DNA of 33,439 nucleotides from Cellulomonas fimi (lineage in GTDB: Bacteria; Actinomycetota; Actinomycetes; Actinomycetales; Cellulomonadaceae), in assembly GCF_028527925.1 (NCBI RefSeq), contig NZ_JAPESW010000040.1:1-33439 (forward strand), read 5' to 3'. Below the pieces are notes generated by a model that had not been told where the DNA came from, did no database searches, and saw only the letters and a program-made list of their open reading frames with translations. The position numbers and the translations under genes are program-made. Below, piece by piece: positions 1 through 6,974 of the stretch. Every line of letters starts with the position of its first letter. Positions within the stretch are counted from its first letter, which is position 1.

Positions 1-386
1 CGGAGGTGCCGGCGGCGCAGCTGACGGGCTACGCGGTGGCGCCGGTCAAGCTCGGGACGACGTGGGCGTGCGGTGCGCAGCGGTACGTGGCGAGCGGTGG
101 TGCGCTGCGTCCGCTGAGCGCGGCGGCTGCGGACGCGACGGGTCTGACGTTCGTGGCGATGGACCCGGTGACGTGCGCGTCGGTGCCGCGGTCGTCGAGC
201 GTGCTGACCGGTCCGGTGTTCGTGCGCTCGACGGGTGCGGCGGACCTGTTCCTGGCCGAGGGTGGCAAGCGGCGTGCGGTGTCGAGCATGGACACGGTGT
301 ACGCGCTGGCCGCCGGTGGTCCGGTGACGGTCGTGCAGGTCGAGCAGGCGGCGCTCGACGCGATCCCGCTCGGACCGCCGGTCTGA
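1..386 (+). CDS. 3' end of a surface/secreted protein with repeat-like domain (partial)
   Basis: The reading frame is open from the first bases and stops with TGA at 384-386, so only the last ~128 residues are present and the true start lies outside the window. Two segments follow a similar plan: an aromatic residue and V/L, a GG turn, basic residues, then V/L-S (RYVASGGALRPLS, then LFLAEGGKRRAVS). This resembles short beta-rich repeats at the C-termini of actinobacterial secreted or wall-associated proteins. Two cysteines (WACG and VTCA) could form a disulfide, which would fit an exported protein. No enzyme motif is visible. The next gene converges on it with only 5 nt between the stop codons. 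The product family is an inference from the repeat pattern; the coding call is firm. Confidence 0.7.
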   Translation, partial: EVPAAQLTGYAVAPVKLGTTWACGAQRYVASGGALRPLSAAAADATGLTFVAMDPVTCASVPRSSSVLTGPVFVRSTGAADLFLAEGGKRRAVSSMDTVYALAAGGPVTVVQVEQAALDAIPLGPPV

Positions 387-391
387 CCGGC

Positions 392-931
392 TCAGCCGAC
401 GGGCAGCTCCTCGGAGACGGCGCCCGTCGGCACCCACACGAGACGCGCGCGCCACTGCGAGGGTGACCCGCTCGGCGCGTCCACCGTGACGCTCGGGCAG
501 GCGGTGCTCGCCGCGTCGGCCAGCGACCGGCTCGACGCGCTCACCACCGACCCGCCGCCCAGGAGCTCGAACCGGCACTCGCCGTCGTCGACGACGACGC
601 CGTCGACGTAGCCGGACACCTCGACCGAGGTGCCGACGACCACGGCCGACGTGACGACCGGGGTGCCGGCGGCGTGGTCCTGCCCGCCGCCCGTCGCCGG
701 CGACGTCGGGGCCGCTCCGTCCCCGGGCTCACCCGCGGTCGGCGACGCCCCCGCGGGGGAGGAGGCGGAGGGCGTCGCACCTCCCGTGCCGTCCGCACCG
801 GCCGCGGCCGTCGGCGTGTCGTCCGTCTCGTCGGGTTCGCCCCCGTCGGCGGTGCACCCGGCCACGAGCGCGCTCGCGAGGAGCGCGGTGAGCAGGATCG
901 ATGCGGTGCGGCGGCGCCGGTGGTTCGTCAC
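392..931 (-). CDS. Secreted lipoprotein of unknown function
   Basis: A 179-residue protein begins with an arginine-rich n-region, a hydrophobic core and a lipobox LVAGC ending at Cys26, so it should be lipidated and held on the outer face of the membrane. Residues ~28-85 are a low-complexity linker rich in T, A, S, P, G and D. The remaining ~90 residues look like a small beta-rich domain (VVTSAVVVGTSVEVSGYV) with two cysteines. The GTG at 931 is chosen over the ATG at 970: it has a GAGG sequence just upstream and leaves the signal peptide in standard form, and a TAGCAT -10 element at 969-974 would place the transcript start after the ATG. It is divergent from the acyltransferase gene. No function can be assigned. 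Confidence 0.78.
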   Translation of the reverse strand: MTNHRRRRTASILLTALLASALVAGCTADGGEPDETDDTPTAAAGADGTGGATPSASSPAGASPTAGEPGDGAAPTSPATGGGQDHAAGTPVVTSAVVVGTSVEVSGYVDGVVVDDGECRFELLGGGSVVSASSRSLADAASTACPSVTVDAPSGSPSQWRARLVWVPTGAVSEELPVG

Positions 932-968
932 GAGGCCTCGTCGGTGTGGTCGGGCGGGGGCGGGCCTC

Positions 969-974
969 ATGCTA
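969..974 (-). promoter_or_regulatory. -10 element of the lipoprotein gene
   Basis: TAGCAT read on the minus strand. It would give a 5' UTR of about 30 nt containing the GAGG ribosome site before the GTG at 931. It sits in the divergent region shared with the acyltransferase promoter. No good -35 is visible. Confidence 0.4.
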
Positions 975-1003
975 GGTTGCCCGACCGGCCCGCACGGGGA
1001 CGT

Positions 1004-1009
1004 TACCCT
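1004..1009 (+). promoter_or_regulatory. -10 element of the acyltransferase gene (leaderless)
   Basis: TACCCT is followed by exactly 6 nt and then the GTG start at 1016. There is no Shine-Dalgarno sequence, so transcription probably starts at or next to the start codon. Confidence 0.5.
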
Positions 1010-1015
1010 TGCGCG

Positions 1016-2620
1016 GTGAGCCGCCACGTCGAGCACCCTCCCGCCGCGCCCGCCGGCGCCGACGCGCCCACGCCGGTCGCCTCCGCACCGGCGGCGGCCG
1101 CACCGGAGCCCGCCGTCCCCGCCGTCGCCGACCAGCCGGTCGCGAGCGCGTCGCGCGGTGGCCGCTTCGACTTCCTCGACGCCCTGCGCGGCATCGCCGC
1201 GATGGCGGTCGTCCTGCAGCACTCCGCCGAGATGATCTGGCCGGAGTACCTGCGGTTCTCGATCGGCACCTTCCGGCTCGGCGAGTTCGGCGTCGTCATG
1301 TTCTTCCTCGTCAGCGGGTTCATCATCCCCGCGTCGCTCGAGAAGTACGGCTCCGTCGGCAAGTTCTGGGTCGGACGGTTCTTCCGGCTCTTCCCGCTGT
1401 ACTGGTTCTGCGTCGTCGTCGCGCTGGTCCTCGCCGTCATGGGGCGCTTCTACGTCTCGCCCGAGTTCAAGGCCGCACCCTGGGCGTGGACCGCCACCAA
1501 CGCGACGATGGTGCAGCAGTTCCTCGCCGGGCCGCTCGTCATCGGCGCGAGCTGGAGCCTCGCCTACGAGGTGGTGTTCTACCTCGGGATGTCGATCCTG
1601 CTCATCGTCGGCCTGAACAAGCGCAGCGTGCCGATCGCGGTGTCGCTGCTCGGTCTCGCGGGCGTCGCGGGCGCCTGGATCCCCGGCCGGCTCGACACCG
1701 GTCACGGGCTCCCCGGCCTGCTCACGGTCGTCAGCGCGACCGTCGCCGTCGGCCTCTACGTCTGGTTCCACGCGCGCGGCGGCGTCCGGCAGGCCGTCCT
1801 CGGCGTCGCGCTCGTCGCGGTCACCGTCCCGCTCGCGCTCAACCAGCCCGAGCGGGTGTGGTTCTCCCTGCTGCTGTTCGCGACCATGACCGTCGGCACC
1901 GTGATGTACCGGCTCATGCAGGGCGTGCTGCGCCCGTGGGTCGCGTGGGGCGTGTTCGGCGGCGCCCTGGTCGTCGTCGCGGTCGTGCACCGCGTGCTCG
2001 TGACACCGCACGTCGAGCCGATCGCGGGTGCCTTCGTCACGTGGCGTCCCGAGGCCGTCACCTTCCTCGCCGCGTTCGCCGTGTTCGCGCTCGGGTTCCT
2101 GCTGCGCGGGCGTCGGTGGCCGCGTGCGCTGACGTACCTCGGCACCATCAGCTACTCCCTGTACCTCACGCACACGATCGTGCTGTACGCGACGCCGTGG
2201 GTGTCGCCCGAGCTCGCCGAGACGCTGCGCATCACGCCGCAGGTCGGCACGTTCGTCGTCTGGGTCGGCCTCACGGTGCTCGTGTCCGCCGCGACCTACG
2301 CGTGGATCGAGAAGCCGTTCCAGCGGCTCGGGCACCGGTTCACCCGCCGGCCGATCGCGACGGGCACCACGCCCGAGGCGCCCTCGCAGCGGTCCTCCGG
2401 CGTCGCGCCCGCCTCCGGCGTCGCGGCGACCGCCGACGGCGGGGTGCCCGCCGCGGCGGTGCCGACGGGGGAACCTTCGGTCACCGAGCCTGCCGTGGCG
2501 GAGCCGTCCGCCACCGTGGCACGCACGGCCGAGCCGTCGCCCGAGGACGCCGCGGGCGCGGACACGGCCTCAGCGCCGCCGGCCCCGGTCCACGAGGGCG
2601 CCGGCGCCGCGCGCGACTGA
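1016..2620 (+). CDS. Membrane O-acyltransferase (acyltransferase 3 / OafA family)
   Basis: This 534-residue integral membrane protein belongs to the acyltransferase 3 family, which moves acetyl or similar groups onto surface glycans or other exported substrates. The motif FDFLDALRGIAAMAVVLQHS at residues 51-70 holds the family's R-X10-H signature (Arg58, His69) at the start of the membrane domain. About ten hydrophobic segments follow, to about residue 435. The N-terminal ~48 residues and the last ~100 are Ala/Pro/Ser/Glu-rich and probably disordered. No SGNH domain is attached. The GTG at 1016 is chosen because TACCCT lies 6 nt upstream. A strong bidirectional terminator follows. Its place next to the polysaccharide locus suggests that it acylates that glycan, which is an inference. 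Confidence 0.88.
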   Translation: MSRHVEHPPAAPAGADAPTPVASAPAAAAPEPAVPAVADQPVASASRGGRFDFLDALRGIAAMAVVLQHSAEMIWPEYLRFSIGTFRLGEFGVVMFFLVSGFIIPASLEKYGSVGKFWVGRFFRLFPLYWFCVVVALVLAVMGRFYVSPEFKAAPWAWTATNATMVQQFLAGPLVIGASWSLAYEVVFYLGMSILLIVGLNKRSVPIAVSLLGLAGVAGAWIPGRLDTGHGLPGLLTVVSATVAVGLYVWFHARGGVRQAVLGVALVAVTVPLALNQPERVWFSLLLFATMTVGTVMYRLMQGVLRPWVAWGVFGGALVVVAVVHRVLVTPHVEPIAGAFVTWRPEAVTFLAAFAVFALGFLLRGRRWPRALTYLGTISYSLYLTHTIVLYATPWVSPELAETLRITPQVGTFVVWVGLTVLVSAATYAWIEKPFQRLGHRFTRRPIATGTTPEAPSQRSSGVAPASGVAATADGGVPAAAVPTGEPSVTEPAVAEPSATVARTAEPSPEDAAGADTASAPPAPVHEGAGAARD

Positions 2621-2667
2621 CCCCTCGCCGGGGGTCGCGTCCCGTCGGCCGGACCCCCTCATGACAT

Positions 2668-2704
2668 GAGGGACGCCCGGGCACCAGGTGCCCGGGCGTC
2701 CCTC
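2668..2704. terminator. Bidirectional intrinsic terminator, 18-bp perfect stem
   Basis: GAGGGACGCCCGGGCACC at 2668-2685 is perfectly complementary to 2687-2704, with one base at the centre (in practice a loop of about 5 nt). It lies between the convergent acyltransferase (stop 2620) and methyltransferase (stop 2729) genes. There is no U tract, as is usual in actinobacteria. It is the strongest hairpin in the window. Confidence 0.85.
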
Positions 2705-2728
2705 GTCCGTGATGGGGGAGCGGGTCGG

Positions 2729-4012
2729 TCAGGCCGGACCGCGGGTCGCGACGACCGTGTACTCCTGCGCCCCGAAGAGCACGTCGTTGAGCCGACCGAA
2801 CCCGGTGCTCACCGCGGCGGCGACCTCGCCCAGCTCCGGGTCGACCGTCGGGAGGTGGTAGCCCTCCGCCGGGGAGTAGAAGTTCAGCCGGACGTCCCGG
2901 AAGCCCGCGTTCTCGCAGAGGAACGCGAGCAGCGACGGGTGCAGCGGGCGCACGTGCGTGGGGTCGAGGATGTAGCTGTTGCCCAGCACGATGAGCGACG
3001 CGGGGTTCGGCGTCTCGGCGACGAACAGCCCGCCCGGCCGCAGCCGCGACACGGCGAGGTGGATGAACTCGAGCAGGTAGTCGAGCTCGACGTGCTCGAC
3101 GACGTGCGCCGAGAAGATGGCCCCGAGCGACCCGGGCTCGGCGTCGCGCAGGAACGCCACCGCGTCCGTCTCCGCGATCGTCAGGCCCCGGGCGCGCGCC
3201 TCGGCGGCCATGCCGGGCTCCGGCTCGACGCCGACGCCGTCGGTGCCCGCCTCGGCGAGCGCGGTGAGCAGCTCGCCCCGCCCGCAGCCGATGTCCACGA
3301 CGGGACCGTGGCCCGCGAGGAGGGGCACGTACCGCTCGCGCTGGATGCGCAGCACCTCGTCGGGAGCGCCGCGGAAGCGCCGCTCGAAGCCGACGTAGTC
3401 GAACCCGGGCACGGGCTCGGCACCGGTGGCCGCGGGAGCGGGGGCGGCGGGCGCCTGCGCGTCGTCCGTCCGCGCCTGCACCGCGGCGGCCTGGGCGTTG
3501 ACGCGCGAGTCGAGGACGCGCAGCCGCCGGTCGAGCGAGGAGATCTGCTCGCGCTGCTCGGCGAGGCGCACGGCCGCGCCGTCGATGCCCGTCGCGGGGG
3601 CGATCGCCATGCCGAGCTCGTCGAAGCGGCGCAGGACGTCCGCGAACTCGGCCTTGAGCAGCGTCTGGTTGATCGAGTTGGCGCGCACCTGCTCGACGAG
3701 CAGCGCGAGGTTGACGCGGTCGGGCGCACCGGCGGCCGTCCGGCCCTCGAGCGCGTCGAGGCGTGCGTTCGCGGCCGCGAGCTCGCGCTCGAGCTGCTCG
3801 GCGCGCCGCACCACGACCGCGAACAGGCGCGGGGCGACCCTGTCGTACACCGGCTTGACCGCGCGCTTGACGGAGGACTTGACACGGGTGCGGGCGTCGG
3901 CCGCGGGTGCCGGCTGGGGCCGGTCGACGGGCTGCTGGACAGGTTCGGGAGGGACGGGCGTGCCCGTCAGGACCCCCACGGCCTGCGTGCTGACCTCGGG
4001 AGGCAGCGTCAT
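2729..4012 (-). CDS. Coiled-coil class I SAM methyltransferase, probable glycan chain-capping enzyme
   Basis: This 427-residue cytosolic protein has a Pro-rich N-terminus (1-40), a basic amphipathic segment (43-70), a long heptad-rich helical region with probable coiled coils (about 65-180), an Ala/Pro linker, and a SAM methyltransferase domain (about 205-420). Motif I is VVDIGCGRGEL (238-248). It is followed by GVGVEPEPGM, SAHVVEHVELDYLL and the segment DPTHVRPLHPSLL, which is typical of methyltransferases in O-antigen and capsule loci. In Escherichia coli O9a the related WbdD methylates and phosphorylates the chain end and sets chain length through a coiled coil; no kinase domain is visible here. 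The ATG at 4012 overlaps the upstream stop as ATGA, so it is the last gene of a three-gene operon. The capping role is inferred from architecture and from the ABC exporter nearby. Confidence 0.83.
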   Translation of the reverse strand: MTLPPEVSTQAVGVLTGTPVPPEPVQQPVDRPQPAPAADARTRVKSSVKRAVKPVYDRVAPRLFAVVVRRAEQLERELAAANARLDALEGRTAAGAPDRVNLALLVEQVRANSINQTLLKAEFADVLRRFDELGMAIAPATGIDGAAVRLAEQREQISSLDRRLRVLDSRVNAQAAAVQARTDDAQAPAAPAPAATGAEPVPGFDYVGFERRFRGAPDEVLRIQRERYVPLLAGHGPVVDIGCGRGELLTALAEAGTDGVGVEPEPGMAAEARARGLTIAETDAVAFLRDAEPGSLGAIFSAHVVEHVELDYLLEFIHLAVSRLRPGGLFVAETPNPASLIVLGNSYILDPTHVRPLHPSLLAFLCENAGFRDVRLNFYSPAEGYHLPTVDPELGEVAAAVSTGFGRLNDVLFGAQEYTVVATRGPA

Positions 4013-4845
4013 CGGTGACTCCTCAGTGAACGGAGAGCGTCGTGCGCACGGGCCCGCACGTTCGAGCCCGCGGGCGTGCCGAGCCCGTCGAGGGCGTCAG
4101 CGTACCCCGTCCGCCACGGCGAAGATGGACGGACGCCCAGGACCGTGGCCAGGGTGCGGACCGCGCCGTCCGCGTCGTACGTCCGCTCGTACGCCGCGCG
4201 GCAGGCGCGGGCGTGCCGGGCGCGCGCGACGGCGTCCGCGAGCAGCGACTCGGCCGCCGCCTCGAGGTCGTCGCCGACGTCCGGCAGGCCGACCTCGGCA
4301 CGCACGTCGGCGGGGGCGACGACCGGTGCGGCCCACGCGGCGGCGAGCACCGCGGCGGGCTCGTCGTGCGCGACGACCACGGACGCCAGCGCGGCCGCGG
4401 TCGCGACGGCGTCGTCCGGGACGTCGGCGCCGTCCCACGTCCAGCCGTCGGGCCCGCCGTGCGCGACGGACGGCCCTGTGAGGCCCCGCGCGCGGCGCAC
4501 CCGGTCGCGCGTGAACGGGGCGAGCGGCCGTGCCGAGGGGTGGCGGGGTGCGGGGCCCAGCGGCACCACCGGGACGGGCGCCGTCGCGGCGACGGCGTCC
4601 GCGGTGCGCGGCGCGGTGAGCACCGCGGACGCCCACGCCGGGACGGGGGCCTCGGGGTCGTCGAGCCACACGAGCGCACGCTCGCCGTGGGCGGGCGTCG
4701 ACTCGGCGGTGCGCACGACCGCGTCGAAGCGGCCGCCGTCGGACACGGGCGCCACGTCGCAGCGCTCGGCGATCCGGACCAGCGCGTCGTGCAGCTCGTC
4801 GCTCAGCCCCGCGTGGACGGCGATGCCGATGCGGAGGTCGCTCAT
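4009..4845 (-). CDS. Unassigned protein, possibly a degenerate GT-B glycosyltransferase
   Basis: The 278-residue protein opens with a Rossmann-like strand (DLRIGIAVHAGLS). Its C-terminal part has a layout like the second domain of GT4 enzymes: APVVAPADV, then a helix-rich end with RACRAAYERTY. The usual GT4 catalytic features, EX7E and a clear nucleotide-sugar pocket, cannot be found. It overlaps both neighbours by ATGA (4842-4845 and 4009-4012), so it is translationally coupled between a GT4 enzyme and the coiled-coil methyltransferase. Its conservation as an intact frame between them suggests a working partner, possibly a catalytically inactive glycosyltransferase. That function is inferred from position only. 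Confidence 0.6.
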   Translation of the reverse strand: MSDLRIGIAVHAGLSDELHDALVRIAERCDVAPVSDGGRFDAVVRTAESTPAHGERALVWLDDPEAPVPAWASAVLTAPRTADAVAATAPVPVVPLGPAPRHPSARPLAPFTRDRVRRARGLTGPSVAHGGPDGWTWDGADVPDDAVATAAALASVVVAHDEPAAVLAAAWAAPVVAPADVRAEVGLPDVGDDLEAAAESLLADAVARARHARACRAAYERTYDADGAVRTLATVLGVRPSSPWRTGYADALDGLGTPAGSNVRARAHDALRSLRSHR

Positions 4846-5861
4846 GCCGAGGCCGACAGCAGGCGCTCGACGACCGCGGGCCACGACAGCTCGGACGCGC
4901 GCCGGCGTCCCTCCTCGCCCATGGCGCGCGCGTTCTCCCGGTCCGCGGCGAGCCGCTCGACCGCGTCCGCGACGCCTTCGGGGGTCCCGTCGGTCACGTA
5001 CCCGGTGACGCCGTCCTCGACCCACTCGAGCACGCCGCCCGCGTCGTGCGACGTGATCACGGGCTTGCCCGCGAGGAACGCCTGCAGCGTCACGTAGCCG
5101 TAGTCCTCGTCGAACGGCGCGTAGATGACCCCGAGCGCGCCCGCGTACTGCTCGACGAGGTCGTCGTCCGGCACGAAGCCCGGCAGCGACACGCGGTCGC
5201 CCAGGCCGCCGCGCTCGACGCGTGCCGCGAGGTCCGCCGTCATCGACCCGCGGCCGGCGACGACCGCACGTACCGGCGAGCTCACGTGCGACATCGCGTC
5301 GACGATGAGGTCGGGGCGCTTGTTGGTCTCGAGGCGCGTCGGGGTGAAGACGTAGTCGCCCATCTCGCCGGTGTGCAGGCGCTCCGCGAGCGGCGGCGGG
5401 TGGTACAGCGCCTCACCCTCGAGACCGTTGTAGCGGGCGAGCCGGTCCGCGACGACGTGCGACGTCGTGAACACGTGCCGGGCCTCGCCGAGCGCGCGCG
5501 TGTCCCACTCGGTCAGCTGGCGCTGCACCTCGAGCGCGTCGTCGTCGAGCCCGAGGTCGGACCACGGCGCGTCGATCGCGTCGTAGGCGCCGCGGTGCTG
5601 GTGGAACAGCCAGACGACCTTGCGGGGGTGCCGCGCGTAGTAGGACGGGAAGTTCGTCGAGATCACGACGTCCGCGTCGAGCGGCAGCATCCGCCACGCG
5701 AGCGGCGCGTCGAAGAGCCGGTCCTTCTCCCACGCGGTGGGCAGGTGGACGAGCTCGGCGCGGTGCCCCGCCTCCTGCATCGCCTTGACGATGTTGTCCA
5801 TGTGGAGCTCGGCACCGCCTCGGACGAACGGCACCTGTGCGCCGCAGACGATCACATCCAC
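4842..5861 (-). CDS. GT4 family glycosyltransferase with an EX7Q variant motif
   Basis: A 339-residue GT-B fold enzyme expected to transfer a sugar from a nucleotide donor to a lipid-linked glycan at the inner membrane face. The N-terminal domain has the GGAE loop (residues 15-18). The C-terminal domain has the donor-site region YAPFDEDYGYVTLQAFLAGK, where the usual second glutamate of EX7E is glutamine. The GTG at 5861 has GAGGAG about 9 nt upstream, and a TAGAGT -10 lies about 70 nt upstream. It is the first gene of a minus-strand operon with 4009-4845 and 2729-4012, and is divergent from the ABC exporter. The family call is firm; donor and acceptor are unknown. Confidence 0.86.
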   Translation of the reverse strand: MDVIVCGAQVPFVRGGAELHMDNIVKAMQEAGHRAELVHLPTAWEKDRLFDAPLAWRMLPLDADVVISTNFPSYYARHPRKVVWLFHQHRGAYDAIDAPWSDLGLDDDALEVQRQLTEWDTRALGEARHVFTTSHVVADRLARYNGLEGEALYHPPPLAERLHTGEMGDYVFTPTRLETNKRPDLIVDAMSHVSSPVRAVVAGRGSMTADLAARVERGGLGDRVSLPGFVPDDDLVEQYAGALGVIYAPFDEDYGYVTLQAFLAGKPVITSHDAGGVLEWVEDGVTGYVTDGTPEGVADAVERLAADRENARAMGEEGRRRASELSWPAVVERLLSASA

Positions 5862-5930
5862 CGGGGCTCGCTCCTCGCATCCTGGGCTCCGTCAGCGCCG
5901 GGCACCAGGGCGCCGGTCGCACGGTCGTCC

Positions 5931-5936
5931 ACTCTA
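5931..5936 (-). promoter_or_regulatory. -10 element of the minus-strand glycosyltransferase operon
   Basis: TAGAGT read on the minus strand lies upstream of the GTG at 5861, in the 175-nt divergent region shared with the ABC exporter operon. It predicts a 5' UTR of about 65 nt. Confidence 0.4.
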
Positions 5937-5998
5937 GCGGTGCACGTCGCGGCCCCGTGCTGTGACCAGCGTCCCAGGGGAGCGGGCCGTCCTCACGG

Positions 5999-6004
5999 TA
6001 GGAT
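5999..6004 (+). promoter_or_regulatory. -10 element of the ABC exporter operon
   Basis: TAGGAT lies 32 nt before the permease ATG at 6037. The predicted leader holds an AGGAG ribosome site and a possible 8-codon upstream frame (GTG at 6014, stop 6038-6040) whose TGA overlaps the permease ATG. Confidence 0.42.
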
Positions 6005-6036
6005 CCGACGTTCGTGCGCGACGACAGGAGCCTGAC

Positions 6037-6972
6037 ATGACGACGGCCGACCCGACCGCCGTCCGCTCACCCGCCCGCGAGGGCCAGGACGGACTCCAGC
6101 GGGTGTTCAGCCGTCCCCGGTGGTTCCGCGGGGCGGGGCGCGACTGGGCGGACGTCTGGCGCTACCGCGAGCTGCTGTCGAACCTCGTGCGCAAGGAGCT
6201 CAAGGTCAAGTACAAGGACTCCGTCCTGGGGTTCTTCTGGACGCTCGTGCGTCCGCTGCTGCAGCTGCTCGTCTACTCGGTCGCCATCGGCATCTTCCTG
6301 GGCTCGGGCAAGCAGATCCCCGAGTTCGGCATCTACCTCTTCACGGGCCTCGTCGCGTGGACGCTGTTCACCGACATCATCGGCGGCTCGACGGGCTCGA
6401 TCGTGTCCAACGCGGGCCTGGTCAAGAAGGTCTACCTGCCGCTCGAGCTGTTCCCGTTCTCCGTCGTCGGCGCGAGCGCCGTCAACTTCGTGCTGCAGCT
6501 CGTCGTGCTGCTCGGCGCGTACGTCGTCACCGGCACGTGGCCGGCGCCGGGCGACCTGTTCCTCGTGCCGCTCGCGCTGCTCGTGCTCGTGCTCTTCGCG
6601 ACGGCGCTCGGGCTCATCCTCGCGGCCGCGAACGTCTACCTGCGTGACGTGCAGTACCTCGTCGAGGTCGGCCTGCTGCTGTGGTTCTGGATGACGCCGA
6701 TCGTCTACGACTGGACGAAGGTGCAGCAGAACCTGCAGGGCGCCCACGAGTGGCTGTTCCAGCTGTACATGGCGAACCCGATGACGAACGTCGTCCTCGC
6801 GTTCCAGCGCGCGCTGTGGCCCGGCGGCCGCACCGAGCAGGGGGCGCCCTTCTACTACGACGGCAACCTCGAGCTGCGGCTCGCGGTCGTGGGTGCCGTC
6901 AGCCTCGTCCTCCTCTGGTTCGCGCAGCGCGTCTTCGCGCGCGCCCAGGGCAACTTCGCGCAGGAGCTGTGA
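6037..6972 (+). CDS. wzm: Polysaccharide ABC exporter permease (Wzm type)
   Basis: This 311-residue protein is an ABC-2 type permease that would form the membrane channel for a lipid-linked polysaccharide. The family signature RYRELLSNLVRKELKVKYKD precedes the first membrane span, followed by GFFWTLVRPLLQLLVYS. About six transmembrane segments follow, with the family's NVYLRDVQYLVEVGLLLWFW stretch near residue 215. The ATG at 6037 has an AGGAG ribosome site 6 nt upstream. The ATPase gene begins 2 nt after its stop, so the two are one operon. In Gram-negative bacteria this family exports O-antigen or capsule, and in Gram-positive bacteria also teichoic acids (TagG). The symbol is used for type; the substrate is inferred. 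Confidence 0.92.
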   Translation: MTTADPTAVRSPAREGQDGLQRVFSRPRWFRGAGRDWADVWRYRELLSNLVRKELKVKYKDSVLGFFWTLVRPLLQLLVYSVAIGIFLGSGKQIPEFGIYLFTGLVAWTLFTDIIGGSTGSIVSNAGLVKKVYLPLELFPFSVVGASAVNFVLQLVVLLGAYVVTGTWPAPGDLFLVPLALLVLVLFATALGLILAAANVYLRDVQYLVEVGLLLWFWMTPIVYDWTKVQQNLQGAHEWLFQLYMANPMTNVVLAFQRALWPGGRTEQGAPFYYDGNLELRLAVVGAVSLVLLWFAQRVFARAQGNFAQEL

Positions 6973-6974
6973 CG

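Noticed and set aside
931..970. ATG at 970 as start of the lipoprotein
   Set aside because: It overlaps the TAGCAT -10 element, has no ribosome site, and would lengthen the n-region of the signal peptide needlessly.
392..2335. Very long minus-strand frame covering the acyltransferase gene and the lipoprotein
   Set aside because: Upstream of 970 it is a low-complexity D/E/R/H-rich mirror of the acyltransferase codons. Only the part starting at 931 looks like a real protein.
2668..2704. Palindrome as an attachment site or mobile-element end
   Set aside because: It is a single perfect hairpin between convergent genes with no integrase, transposase or target duplication nearby; a terminator explains it.
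2666..4018. 450-codon plus-strand frame opposite the coiled-coil methyltransferase
   Set aside because: Composition is R/V/E/D/H/G-rich without motifs, as expected for the complement of GC3-biased codons; the minus strand encodes a clear methyltransferase.
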